64,000 nucleotides of DNA from Blastococcus sp. TML/M2B. GTDB lineage: Bacteria > Actinomycetota > Actinomycetes > Mycobacteriales > Geodermatophilaceae. Positions 48,958-57,712 of the stretch are shown in pieces. The position numbers were made by a program, and so were the translations under genes. Position 1 is the first letter of the stretch; each line of letters starts with the position of its first letter. Location of the stretch: positions 434,001-498,000 of the forward strand of contig NZ_JAENZZ010000002.1 of the NCBI RefSeq assembly GCF_016612865.1, written 5' to 3'. The notes under the pieces were generated by a model. It did not search any database. It worked only from the letters and a program-made list of their open reading frames with translations, and was not told where the DNA came from.

Positions 48958-50306
48958 ATGAGGTTGCGCCTGCCCGGTCTGAAGCTCGCCCCCCGCGAGG
49001 GGTCCGCCCCGGCCGCGCCCGCTCCCGCGCGCAGCCCGCCCCGCACCCGCACGCCTCGGGTGTCACCGCGGCCCCGGTCACCGATGCCGTCACCGGTGAA
49101 CCCGACACGCAGGCCCCGGCGCCCGACGAGGGCCGCGGCCCCCGCCTGCAGGCGGCCTCCCGCACGCTGGCCACCGTCGCGGCCCAGTTCCTGCTGATCG
49201 TCGCCGCCGTCGTCGTCCTGGGCTACGTCCTGGGCAAGCTCTGGGTGATCCTGCTGCCGATCGTCCTGGGCCTGCTCATCGCCACCGTGCTGTGGCCGCC
49301 CACGCGGTTCCTCCGCAACCACGGCATCCCGGCCGCGCTCGCCGCCGCCGTCGTGCTGCTGACCTTCCTCGGCCTCTTCGGCGCGCTCATCGCCGCGATC
49401 GCGCCGTCGATCGCCGACCAGGTGACCGAGCTGGCCGACCAGGCCAGCGCCGGCCTGCAGGACGTCCAGGAGTGGCTCCAGGGCCCGCCGTTCAGGCTCG
49501 GCGAGGACCAGATCGGCGACGCCGTCGACTCGGCGATCAACTCCATCCAGGGCAACGCGCAGAACATCGCCGGGTACGCGGTGACCGGCGTCTCCGCCGT
49601 CGGCAACGGGCTGATCAACCTGGTGCTGGCGCTGGTCCTCTGCTTCTTCTTCCTCAAGGACGGCACCCGCTGGGTGCCGTGGCTGTCGGCGCAGACCGGG
49701 CCGCGCGCCGCCCGGCACGTCGCGGCGCTCTCCTACAAGACCTGGTCGACGCTGTCGGAGTTCATCCGCCAGCAGGCGCTCGTCGGCTTCGTCGACGCCT
49801 TCCTCATCGGGATCGGCCTGTGGGTCCTCGACGTCCCCCTGGTCCTCCCGCTGGCGATCCTCACGTTCTTCGGCGCGTTCATCCCGATCATCGGCGCCTT
49901 CGTCGCCGGCGCCTTCGCCGTGCTCATCGCGCTGGTCGACCAGGGCTTCACGACGGCGCTGATCGTGCTGATCATCGTGCTGATCGTGCAGCAGATCGAG
50001 GGCAACGTCCTCCAGCCGATCATCCAGGGGCGCGGGTTCAACCTGCACGCCGGCGTGGTGATCCTCGCGGTCACCGCGGGGGGCAGCCTGTCGGGCATCA
50101 TCGGCGCCTTCCTCGCCGTCCCGGTCGCCGCGCTCATCGCCGTGGTCTACCGCTACCTCCGCGACGAGCTGGACGGCCGGCACCCCGAGGTGATGGCCGA
50201 CGGCACCCGGGCCAGCCTCGAGGGCGACCAGCACGGCACCGAGCTCGAGGACGAGCCGGCGCCTCCCGGCGTCCAGCCGCCCGCCGGGCCCGCCACCTCG
50301 GGCTGA
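48958..50306 (+). CDS. AI-2E/PerM family transporter, second copy, possible early frameshift
   Basis: The body (ATVAAQFLLIVAAVVVLGYV; SIADQVTELADQASAGLQDV; NLVLALVLCFFFLKDGTRWV; FGAFIPIIGAFVAGAFAVLI; NVLQPIIQGRGFNLHAGVV) is a complete AI-2E exporter of about 440 residues with eight helices and a Pro/Glu-rich C-tail. The likely start ATG 48958 (MRLRLPGLKLAP) is in a different frame. An extra CG in GCGCGCAG (49027-49034) would explain it. A GTG at 48939 in the main frame is an alternative without frameshift but has no ribosome binding site. It exports an unknown small molecule or signal. Confidence 0.8.
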
Positions 50307-50387
50307 CCCGGCCGGGCGCCGGGAATGCACCGGTCGCCCGCAGGGCTGCACCAGCAAGCTGCCGTTCCCGTCGAGAGGACCACCCCC

Positions 50388-51332
50388 GTGACCCAGCGAC
50401 CCGAGGACCTCGTCGAGCTCCTCCCCGGTGCTGATCGCTTCCTCGCCGGCGACCCGGCTCGCCGGCCGGGGCTGGTGCTCGTCCACGACATCGGCGGCGA
50501 CTTCGACGCCGCCTCCGCCGGCGCCCTGGCCGGTTCCCACCTGCTCGCCGGCCTGCCGCACGAGGCGATCGCGCGGTTCGACGCCGACGCCCTGGTCGAC
50601 TACCGGGCGCACCGGCCGCGGGTCACCTTCAGCGGTGACCGCTACGAGGCCTTCCTGGCACCGGAGATCCAGCTCTACGCGGTCGAGGACGACGGCGGGA
50701 CGCCGTTCCTGCTGCTGCACGGCACCGAGCCGGACTACCAGTGGGAGCGCTTCGTCGCCGCCGTCTCGCACCTGGTCGAGCGGCTCGGGGTGAGCACCGT
50801 GGTGGCGCTCCAGGCGATCCCCATGCCGGTGCCGCACACCCGCCCGGTCACCGTCACCGCGCACGCCACGCGCCGCGCGCTGATCGCGCAGTACCCGATC
50901 TACTGGGGCGAGATGCGCATCCCCGGCAGCGTCGCCGCACTGCTCGAGCTCCGGCTCGGCGAGGCCGGGGTCGACGCGCTCGGCGTGGCCGCGCACGTGC
51001 CGCACTACCTCTCCCAGGCCACCTACCCGGCCGCCAGCCTCACCCTGCTCGAGCACCTCGAGCAGCTCACCGGCCTGCACGTGCCGACGGAGTCGCTGCG
51101 CGAGGCCGCCGAGGCGCACCGCACCGAGGTCGACGAGCAGATCGGCCGGTCCACGGAGAACACCGCGGTCGTGGCGGCGCTCGAGCAGCAGTACGACGCC
51201 TTCACCACCGCGCGGGAGAACAGCGACCTGCTGAGCACCGAGGGCGCGGTGCCCACGGCCGAGGAGATCGGCGCGGAGTTCGAGCGGTTCCTGGCCGACC
51301 AGGACCGCAAGCACCCCCGTGGCGGCGAGTGA
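50388..51332 (+). CDS. PAC2-family (proteasome assembly chaperone-like) protein
   Basis: A 314-residue PAC2 protein (GDFDAASAGALAGSHLLAGL; LLLHGTEPDYQWERFVAAVS; VALQAIPMPVPHTRPVTVTA; GVAAHVPHYLSQATYPAASL). In actinobacteria PAC2 proteins are common and their role is not settled; a link to proteasome assembly is by homology to archaeal and eukaryotic proteins. The GTG at 50388 has GAGAGG nine bases upstream. Its end overlaps the next gene by 14 bp. Confidence 0.88.
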   Translation: MTQRPEDLVELLPGADRFLAGDPARRPGLVLVHDIGGDFDAASAGALAGSHLLAGLPHEAIARFDADALVDYRAHRPRVTFSGDRYEAFLAPEIQLYAVEDDGGTPFLLLHGTEPDYQWERFVAAVSHLVERLGVSTVVALQAIPMPVPHTRPVTVTAHATRRALIAQYPIYWGEMRIPGSVAALLELRLGEAGVDALGVAAHVPHYLSQATYPAASLTLLEHLEQLTGLHVPTESLREAAEAHRTEVDEQIGRSTENTAVVAALEQQYDAFTTARENSDLLSTEGAVPTAEEIGAEFERFLADQDRKHPRGGE

Positions 51333-53136
51333 CCTCCCCCTGGGCGGCGCCGCGCTGACCACCGGCGTGCACGGGCGGTTCGACGACCTGGTCGCCGGCA
51401 CCGCGCTCGCCTTCCCGGGCGCCGACCGGGTGCTCGTCGCCCGCGAGGCCGCCGAGGTCGTGCCCGTCCTCGCCGAGGTGGAGCGGGCGACCGCCGCCGG
51501 CGCGTGGGCCTTCGGCTACCTCGCCTACGAGGCGGCCGCCGGCCTGGATCCCGGCTGCGCCGTCCCCGACCGGGCGCCCGGCGTAACCCTCCCGCTGGCG
51601 GTGTTCGGGCTCACGGGGCACGCCACCACGCCCCCGCCGATCGCGCCCCCACCGGGCCGCGCCCGCGGGTACACCGCCGGTCCGTGGCGGCCGGGCTGGA
51701 CACCGGCCGGGTACCGGGACGCCGTCGCCGCCGTCCGGGAGGCGATCGCCGCCGGGGACGCCTACCAGGTGAACCTGACCGTGCGGATGCACGCGCCCGT
51801 GACCGGGGACCTCGAGCAGCTGTACGCCGACCTCGCGCACGCCCAGCGCGGGTCCTGGGCCGCGTACCTGGACCTCGGCAGCCACGTCGTCGCCAGCGCC
51901 AGCCCGGAGCTCTTCTTCGACTGGACCGGCGACGAGCTGCGGACCCGGCCGATGAAGGGCACCGCGCGCCGCGGCGCCACCCCCGCCGAGGACGACGCCG
52001 CCCGGGCCCGGCTGCTGGGCAGCGACAAGGAGCGGGCCGAGAACCTGATGATCGTCGACCTGCTGCGCAACGACCTGGGCGTGGTCGCCGAGGTGGGCAG
52101 CGTCGACGTCCCCGCGCTGTTCCGCACCGAGCGGTACGGGACGGTGTGGCAGCTGACCTCCGACGTGACCGCGCGGCCGCGGGCCGACGTCGGGCTGGTC
52201 GACGTGTTCCGCGCGCTGTTCCCCTCCGGCTCGGTCACCGGCGCCCCGAAGCGGCGGACGATGGAGATCATCCGCGCGCTCGAGGCGGAGCCGCGCGGGG
52301 TGTACTGCGGCGCGATCGGGGTGGTCGCGCCGCCCGGGGAGGCGTTTCGCGCCCGGTTCTCCGTGGCGATCCGGACGGTCACCGTCGAGCGGGCCACCGG
52401 CACCGCGGTGTACGGCACCGGTGGGGGCATCACCTGGTCCTCCGACCCGGACGCCGAGCACGCCGAGCTGCTCGCCAAGGCCGCGATCCTCGCCGAGCCC
52501 TACGAGGAGTTCGCGCTGCTGGAGACGCTGGCCCGGCTCCCCGGCGGCGGGCTCCGCAATGGCGAGCGGCACGTCGCCCGGCTGGCCGACTCGGCGGCCT
52601 GGGCCGGGTTCGCGCTCGACGAGGCGGAGCTCCGCCGCAGGCTCGACCAGGTCGCCGCCGACCCGGAGCCGGCCCGGGTGCGGGTCCTGCTGCACCGGGA
52701 CGGCGCGCTCGCGGTGGAGGCCGGACCGCTCCCGCCCACCGTGGCCGGCCCGGTCCGGCTCGCCGTGGACGACGTCCCGGTCGACGCCGACGACGTCTGG
52801 CTCCGGCACAAGACCACCCGGCGCGGCGTCTACACCGAGCGGGCGGCCCGGTGGCCCGCCGCCGACGACGTCGTCCTCACCTCCTCGCGCGGGGAGGTCA
52901 CCGAGACCACGATCGCCAACCTCGCCGTCCGCCTCGACGGGTGCTGGTTCACCCCGCCGGTCGAGGCCGGGTGCCTGCCCGGCGTCGAGCGCGGCCGGCT
53001 GGTGGAGGCCGGTGTGCTGCGCGAGCGCCGGCTCACCCCCGCCGACCTGGCATCGGCCGAGGAGCTGGCGGTGGTCAGCTCGCTGCGCGGCTGGCGCCCC
53101 GCGGTGCTGCTGGAGGCGGCAGACTCGCGCCCGTGA
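51319..53136 (+). CDS. pabB: Aminodeoxychorismate synthase PabB fused to a PabC-like lyase
   Basis: A 605-residue bifunctional protein. Residues about 1-390 are PabB (chorismate-binding): AAIREAI-type helix EAIAAGDAYQVNLTVRM, RTRPMKGTARRG, LRNDLGVVAEVGSV, FPSGSVTGAPKRRTMEIIRA and YGTGGGITWSSDPDAEHAEL. Residues about 400-605 are class IV aminotransferase-like (PabC), with Lys in WLRHKTTRRGVY and the ExT motif EVTETTIANLAV. Together they would turn chorismate into aminodeoxychorismate and then 4-aminobenzoate for folate; a glutaminase subunit (PabA) is not in the window. The GTG start overlaps the PAC2 gene by 14 bp; the stop overlaps the sigma-factor start. Confidence 0.9.
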   Translation: MAASDLPLGGAALTTGVHGRFDDLVAGTALAFPGADRVLVAREAAEVVPVLAEVERATAAGAWAFGYLAYEAAAGLDPGCAVPDRAPGVTLPLAVFGLTGHATTPPPIAPPPGRARGYTAGPWRPGWTPAGYRDAVAAVREAIAAGDAYQVNLTVRMHAPVTGDLEQLYADLAHAQRGSWAAYLDLGSHVVASASPELFFDWTGDELRTRPMKGTARRGATPAEDDAARARLLGSDKERAENLMIVDLLRNDLGVVAEVGSVDVPALFRTERYGTVWQLTSDVTARPRADVGLVDVFRALFPSGSVTGAPKRRTMEIIRALEAEPRGVYCGAIGVVAPPGEAFRARFSVAIRTVTVERATGTAVYGTGGGITWSSDPDAEHAELLAKAAILAEPYEEFALLETLARLPGGGLRNGERHVARLADSAAWAGFALDEAELRRRLDQVAADPEPARVRVLLHRDGALAVEAGPLPPTVAGPVRLAVDDVPVDADDVWLRHKTTRRGVYTERAARWPAADDVVLTSSRGEVTETTIANLAVRLDGCWFTPPVEAGCLPGVERGRLVEAGVLRERRLTPADLASAEELAVVSSLRGWRPAVLLEAADSRP

Positions 53137-53996
53137 CTCCCGAGGAGCGGACCGCCGCCTTCGAGGCCGAGCGCCCCCGGCTGGTGCGGCTCGCGGCGCG
53201 GGTGCTGGCCGACGACGCCGAGGCCGAGGACGTCGTCCAGCAGGCGTGGCTGCGGCTGCACGGCACCGACGGGGAGATCGCCAACCTGCCCGGCTGGTTG
53301 ACCACCGTCACCACCCGCCTGTGCCTGGACCGGCTGCGCGCACGGGTGCCCGAGCCCACCGAGCTCGCCGGCGACGACGCCGGGGAGACCGGCGACCCGG
53401 CCGACGAGGTGGTGCTCGCCGACACCGTCGGCGTGGCGCTGCACGCGGTCGTGGATCGGCTCACCCCGGCCGAGCGGGTGGCGTTCGTGCTGCACGACAG
53501 CTTCGCCGTCGACTTCGCGACCGTCGCCGCGGTGCTGGAGTGCACCCCGGCCGCGGCCCGCAAGCTGGCCTCCCGGGCGCGGGCCAAGGTCGGCGCACCG
53601 GTGCCGGAGCACGCGTCGGCCGACGCCGCGGTGGTCGACGCCTTCCTGGCCGCGGCGCGGGGCGGGGACCTGCGGCGCCTGCTGGGGCTGCTGGCCCCCG
53701 ACGTCGTCGTCGCCGGGGATGCCGCCGCGGTCGCGCTGGGCACCCCCGCGCACCTGGCCGGGCGCGAGGCGGTCGCCGGGTTCTTCGACGGCGCCGCGCG
53801 CAGCGCGCGCCCGGTGCTGGTCGGCGACCGGCCCGCTGCCGCCTGGTTCCAGCGCGGCGAGCCGCGGGTGGTCTTCGACATCAGCGTCGCCGACGGCGTG
53901 GTGACCCGGATCGACTTCCGCGCCGACCCCGGGCTGCTCGCCGGCGTCCGGCCGCGTCGCGGCACGGCGGCCGAGGGGCGGGGCGCGCCCGGCTGA
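53133..53996 (+). CDS. ECF sigma factor with C-terminal SnoaL-like domain (SigJ/ECF41 type)
   Basis: A 287-residue sigma factor. Region 2 (PRLVRLAARVLADDAEAEDV, then VQQAWLRLHG) and region 4 (LTPAERVAFVLHDSFAVDFA, then VLECTPAAARKLASRARAKV) are followed by a domain of about 120 residues of the SnoaL/NTF2 fold (VVDAFLAAARGGDLRRLLGL; VAGDAAAVALGTP). This layout belongs to ECF41/SigJ, where the tail controls activity in place of a separate anti-sigma factor. Its GTG overlaps the stop of the pabB-pabC gene (GTGA), so it is translated with a folate enzyme, an unusual pairing. No carboxymuconolactone decarboxylase partner is seen. Confidence 0.88.
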   Translation: MTPEERTAAFEAERPRLVRLAARVLADDAEAEDVVQQAWLRLHGTDGEIANLPGWLTTVTTRLCLDRLRARVPEPTELAGDDAGETGDPADEVVLADTVGVALHAVVDRLTPAERVAFVLHDSFAVDFATVAAVLECTPAAARKLASRARAKVGAPVPEHASADAAVVDAFLAAARGGDLRRLLGLLAPDVVVAGDAAAVALGTPAHLAGREAVAGFFDGAARSARPVLVGDRPAAAWFQRGEPRVVFDISVADGVVTRIDFRADPGLLAGVRPRRGTAAEGRGAPG

Positions 53997-54020
53997 GAGA
54001 CGCGCGCGCCCCACGCCCCG

Positions 54021-54257
54021 TCAGCGCGAGGGCTGCTCGGCGAACGCCTTCTTCGTGTCGCGGTACCAGCCCATCGCGCGCAGCGGCCGCCGCCAGCGCG
54101 CCTTCATCTCCTCGTGGGCGGCCTCGTGCGCGCTGTCCCCTGCCGCGACGGCCTCGCGCAGGTGCCGGTCCTGGGCCTTGATGACCTCGTCGGCGGTCGC
54201 CCCGCTCAGCTCCAGGTCGCAGGGGCCACCCAGCTGTCGGCAGGTCATGGTCTTCAT
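54021..54257 (-). CDS. DUF1059 small protein
   Basis: A 78-residue protein that starts MKTMTCRQLGGPCDLELSG, the typical DUF1059 beginning with two nearby Cys, followed by a helical region (DEVIKAQDRHLREAVAAG). The ATG at 54257 has GGAGGG seven bases upstream. Members are small, soluble and of unknown role. The C-terminal 25 residues (RWRRPLRAMGWYRDTKKAFA) are an added basic segment. It converges on the sigma-factor gene. Confidence 0.82.
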   Translation of the reverse strand: MKTMTCRQLGGPCDLELSGATADEVIKAQDRHLREAVAAGDSAHEAAHEEMKARWRRPLRAMGWYRDTKKAFAEQPSR

Positions 54258-54402
54258 CGCTGTCCCTCCGGTCGTCGTCGTGCTCCTGCCCCTCTGACGG
54301 ACGGGCGGGCGCGGATGTGACCGGGGGGACGACGACCTGCTCGTCCGGCCCGCCGTGCGTCACGCCCTCGATGGCGAACGCGTGGCCTCCCACGACCCCG
54401 CG

Positions 54403-54486
54403 CGACGATCAGCCCACCTGATCGTCGAGCGTCCTCCCTCGTGGTGCACGGTGAGGGAGGACGCTCGATGATCAGGGTCCCTGATC
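54403..54486. repeat. Three chained, mutually exclusive palindromes downstream of purU
   Basis: CGACGATCAG (54403-54412) pairs with 54418-54427. The central 16-bp TCGAGCGTCCTCCCTC (54425-54440) pairs perfectly with 54453-54468 around a 12-nt loop and extends with one mismatch to 54419-54474. GATCAGGG (54470-54477) pairs with 54479-54486. The arms overlap, so the hairpins compete. It starts 10 bp past the purU stop; it probably terminates purU and may do more. Confidence 0.7.
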
Positions 54487-54495
54487 GTGGCGGGG

Positions 54496-55378
54496 TCAGG
54501 CGAAGACGATCGTCCGCGGGCCCTCGACCGATCACGCGGTCCTCGACGTGCCACGTCACGGCCTGGGCGAGCACCTGCCGCTCGACGTACCGGCCCACGC
54601 GGCGCATGTCCTCGACCGTCGCGCGGTGGTCGACCCGCGCGACCTCCTGCTCGATGATCGGCCCGGCGTCGAGCTCGGGGGTGACGTAGTGCGCCGTCGC
54701 CCCGATCAGCTTCACCCCGCGGTCGTGCGCGGCCTGGTACGGGTTCGCCCCGACGAACGCCGGCAGGAAGCTGTGGTGGATGTTGATCAGCCGCTCGGGG
54801 AACCGGCTGCAGAAGTCCGCGGACACGATCTGCATGTAGCGGGCCAGCACGACCAGGTCGACGTCGCCGATCAGCTCGAGCGCGCGCGCCTCCGCCTTTG
54901 CCTTCGTCGCCGGCGTCACCGGCACGTGGTGGAACGGGATGCCCGCCGCGGCGGCCACCGGCGCGAGGTCGGGGTGGTTGGACAGCACCGCGACCAGGTC
55001 GGCGCGCAGGTCACCGGCACGCACCCGGTAGATCAGCTCCTGCAGCACGTGGTCGGCCTTGCTGACGAAGACCGCGACCGTCGGCCGGTGCGCCGCCTCG
55101 GTCAGCCGCCAGGTGAGCTGCCACTCCCCCGCCACCGCGGCCAGCCGCGCCTCCAGCTCGGCCCGGCGCTGCGCCAGCCCGGCGAGCACGAACTCCAGCC
55201 GCAGCGTGAAGATGCCGCCGCTGGGGTCGGAGGAGTGCTGCTGGGACTCGGTGATGTTCGCGCCCAGCTCGGTCATCACCCCGCTGAGCAGGTGGACGAT
55301 GCCCGGCCGGTCCGGGCAGCGGACGACGAGCCGTCCCAGGTCGGCGGTGCTGGGGTCGTGCGGGCCTGCGGCGGACAT
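54496..55378 (-). CDS. purU: Formyltetrahydrofolate deformylase PurU, frameshifted near the end
   Basis: A protein of about 293 residues with an N-terminal ACT domain (RLVVRCPDRPGIVHLLSGVM) and a C-terminal formyltransferase-like domain. It has the family signature VVLARYMQIVSADFCSRFPE, INIHHSFLPAFVGANPYQAA and LIGATAHYVTPELDAGPIIE (catalytic Asn/His/Asp region). It hydrolyses 10-formyl-THF to formate and THF. The frame breaks after DRVI where one base is added near 54528; the correct end VEGPRTIVFA with stop at 54496-54498 is in the next frame. The ATG at 55378 is chosen; no strong ribosome binding site is seen. Confidence 0.9.
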
Positions 55379-55465
55379 GCCCGGAATCGTGGCAGGCGCG
55401 CACCCGCCCGCGGCCACCCGGGTGGGGCGGTCACCCCGGCACGTCCCGGCCCGGGGGTGCCGCGG

Positions 55466-56398
55466 TCAGACCTCGGGCAGCGGGGCCCGGGTGGCGCCGG
55501 CGACGTCGAACAGGTCGCCGTACTCCTCCACCCGCGCGAGCACCTGGTCGGTGGTGAACCGCAGCGCGGCCGGGTCCAGCGACCCGTCGCGCACCGCATC
55601 CACCTCGTCCCAGCCGATCGGGGTCGAGACCGTCGCGCCGGCGCGGGCGCGCAGCGAGTAGGGCGCCACCGTCGTCTTCGCCGGGTTGTTCTGGCTCCAG
55701 TCGATGAGCACCTTGCCCGGGCGCAGCGCCTTCTCCATCCGCCAGACGACGTCGTCGGGGGTCTCGGCCGAGAGCTCCTGCGCGAGCTGCCGGGCGTACC
55801 GGCTGGGCTGCTCGCGGTCGGTGGGGACGTCGATCGGCGCGTACACCTGGAGGCCCTTGGAGCCCGAGGTCTTGACCACCGGGTCCAGCCCGTCGGCCTC
55901 CAGCCGCTGCCCCAGCCGCTCGGCGACGCCGCAGCACTCGGCGATCCCGGTGTCGGGCCCGGGGTCCAGGTCGAGCACGAGCAGGTCCGGCAGGGCCGGC
56001 TGCCCGTCGTCGTCGACCCGCCACTGCGGGACGTGCACCTCCAGCGCCGCCAGGTTGGCCGCCCACGCGAGGTCCGCCGTCGACTCCAGCAGCACCATGT
56101 CGAGGGTCTCCCGGCCACGCGAGCTGCCCGGGCTCGGGATGGTGACCCGCCGGACCCACTCGGGCGCGTGCCGGGCGCTGTTCTTCTCGAAGAACGTCTG
56201 CCCCTCGACGCCGTCCGGCCAGCGGGTGAAGGTGACCGGGCGACCGGCCACGTGCGGCAGCAGCACCGGCGCGATGCGCACGTAGTAGTCGATGACCTGC
56301 GCCTTGGTGAACCCGACCTCGGGGAAGAGCACTTTGTCCAGGTTGGAGACGCCCAGCGTCCGCCCGTCGATCTCCACCCGCTGCTTCGACGGGCTCAC
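55466..56398 (-). CDS. ligD: LigD polymerase domain protein (non-homologous end joining)
   Basis: A 310-residue archaeo-eukaryotic primase-type polymerase (LigD POL). It has GRTLGVSNLDKVLFPEVGFT, VTFTRWPDGVEGQTFFEKN, the metal-binding Asp pair in LLVLDLDPGPDTG and the nucleotide-site VVKTSGSKGLQVYAPI, ending with the VLIDWSQNNPAKTTVAPYSL block. It fills gaps at broken DNA ends, preferring ribonucleotides. It is encoded separately from the ligase part, with a GTG start that overlaps the ligase stop by four bases (GTGA). Confidence 0.92.
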   Translation of the reverse strand: MSPSKQRVEIDGRTLGVSNLDKVLFPEVGFTKAQVIDYYVRIAPVLLPHVAGRPVTFTRWPDGVEGQTFFEKNSARHAPEWVRRVTIPSPGSSRGRETLDMVLLESTADLAWAANLAALEVHVPQWRVDDDGQPALPDLLVLDLDPGPDTGIAECCGVAERLGQRLEADGLDPVVKTSGSKGLQVYAPIDVPTDREQPSRYARQLAQELSAETPDDVVWRMEKALRPGKVLIDWSQNNPAKTTVAPYSLRARAGATVSTPIGWDEVDAVRDGSLDPAALRFTTDQVLARVEEYGDLFDVAGATRAPLPEV

Positions 56399-57711
56399 GG
56401 CTCGACCACCACGTCGTCGGGCTCCAGGTCGTCGCGCACGCCCTTCCACGACGGGTGCCGCAGCCGGTTGTCCGCCGTCCACACCGCGTAGGCCACCTCG
56501 CCGACGAGGTCGGGCTCGACCCAGTGCGCGTCCCGGGTGATCTCGCGGGGCAGCGTGCCGTCGAACGGCGGGTCCGCGCGGGGCGTGAAGCCGCGCTCCA
56601 GGTCGACGAGGTCCCGGGCGCGGAAGCCGGTGCCGACGTGGCCGACGTAGACCAGCCGGCCCTCGCCGTCCGGCACGCCGACCAGCAGCGAGCCGATGCC
56701 GCCGGCCCGTCTGCCCTGCCCGGGCCGCCAGCCGCCGACGACGACGGCCTGCGTGCGGACGTTCTTCAGCTTGCGCCAGTCCGGGCTGCGCACGCCGGGC
56801 CGGTAGGCGGAGTCCAGCCGCTTGGCGACGACGCCCTCCAGCCCGTTCTCCTCGCTCGCCGCCAGGACCCCCTCGCCTCCGCCCGAGAACCACGGCGTGG
56901 CCACCCAGCGGTGCCCCGCCAGGCCGAGGGCGTCGAGCCGGGCCCGGCGCTCGGCGTAGGGCCGCCCGGTCAGGTCCTCTCCGTCCCAGGCGAGCAGGTC
57001 GAACACCAGGTAGCTGACCGGCCGGGCCGGCCGCCATGCGCGGCACCTCGGGGCCGGTGCGGTGCATGCGGTTCTGCAGCGCACCGAAGTCGGGCCGCCC
57101 GTCGGCGTCCATCAGCACGATCTCGCCGTCCACCACCGCGTCGTGGCCGTCGAGGGCGGCGGGCAACCGGCCCACCTCCGGGTAGCGGACGGTGATCGCG
57201 GTGCCCTTGCGCGAGGTGAGCACCAGCGAGCCGGCGCGCACGGCAGCGACCGCGCGGACGCCGTCCCACTTGAACTCGTAGCCCCAGCGGTGGTCCTCAT
57301 CGGGCCCGGGCAGGACGCCGGCGGTGGCGAGCATCGGCAGCGGCGCCGGCGTGGGGGCCGGCGTCGCGTCCAGCTTGCGCACGCTCCAGGTGCCGTCGGC
57401 CTGCCGCTCCAGGCCGTACCGGCCGACCAGCCGCCGGCCGTCGACGGTCACCGTGATCCGGTCGTCGGTCCACGTCTCGGCCGCGTACCGGCCGGCGTCC
57501 CAGACCGAACCCCCGCCGCCGTCGGACTGGTGGGGACGGCGACCCGCCCCGGGCCCGGTCCGGTGGGCAGACCGTCGGGCATCGCCCACGCCGTCGCCAC
57601 GCCGCCGCGCTCCAGGCGCAGCTCCCAGCGCACCGGCTCCCCGGGCGTGCGCTGCTCGAGGACGGCGAAGGCGTCGTCGCCGTCCTGCCGGCCGCGGCCG
57701 CGGGCCGGCAC
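56395..57711 (-). CDS. ligD: LigD-like ATP-dependent DNA ligase with degenerate phosphoesterase domain, two frameshifts
   Basis: The ligase domain has the adenylation motif EFKWDGVRAV, DGEIVLMDADG, GLEGVVAKRLDS and WRKLKNVRTQ, plus an OB-fold C-terminal region. The first 95 residues resemble the LigD 3'-phosphoesterase domain (RWELRLERGGVATAWAMPDG) but lack the catalytic His/Asp residues (HYD is replaced by RWE, and the downstream His-containing loop is shortened). The frame breaks near 57527-57533 and again near 57019-57033; one base at each site restores a product of about 438 residues. The GTG at 57711 is one base past the ku stop. It seals broken ends after Ku bridging. Confidence 0.85.
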
Positions 57712-57712
57712 G

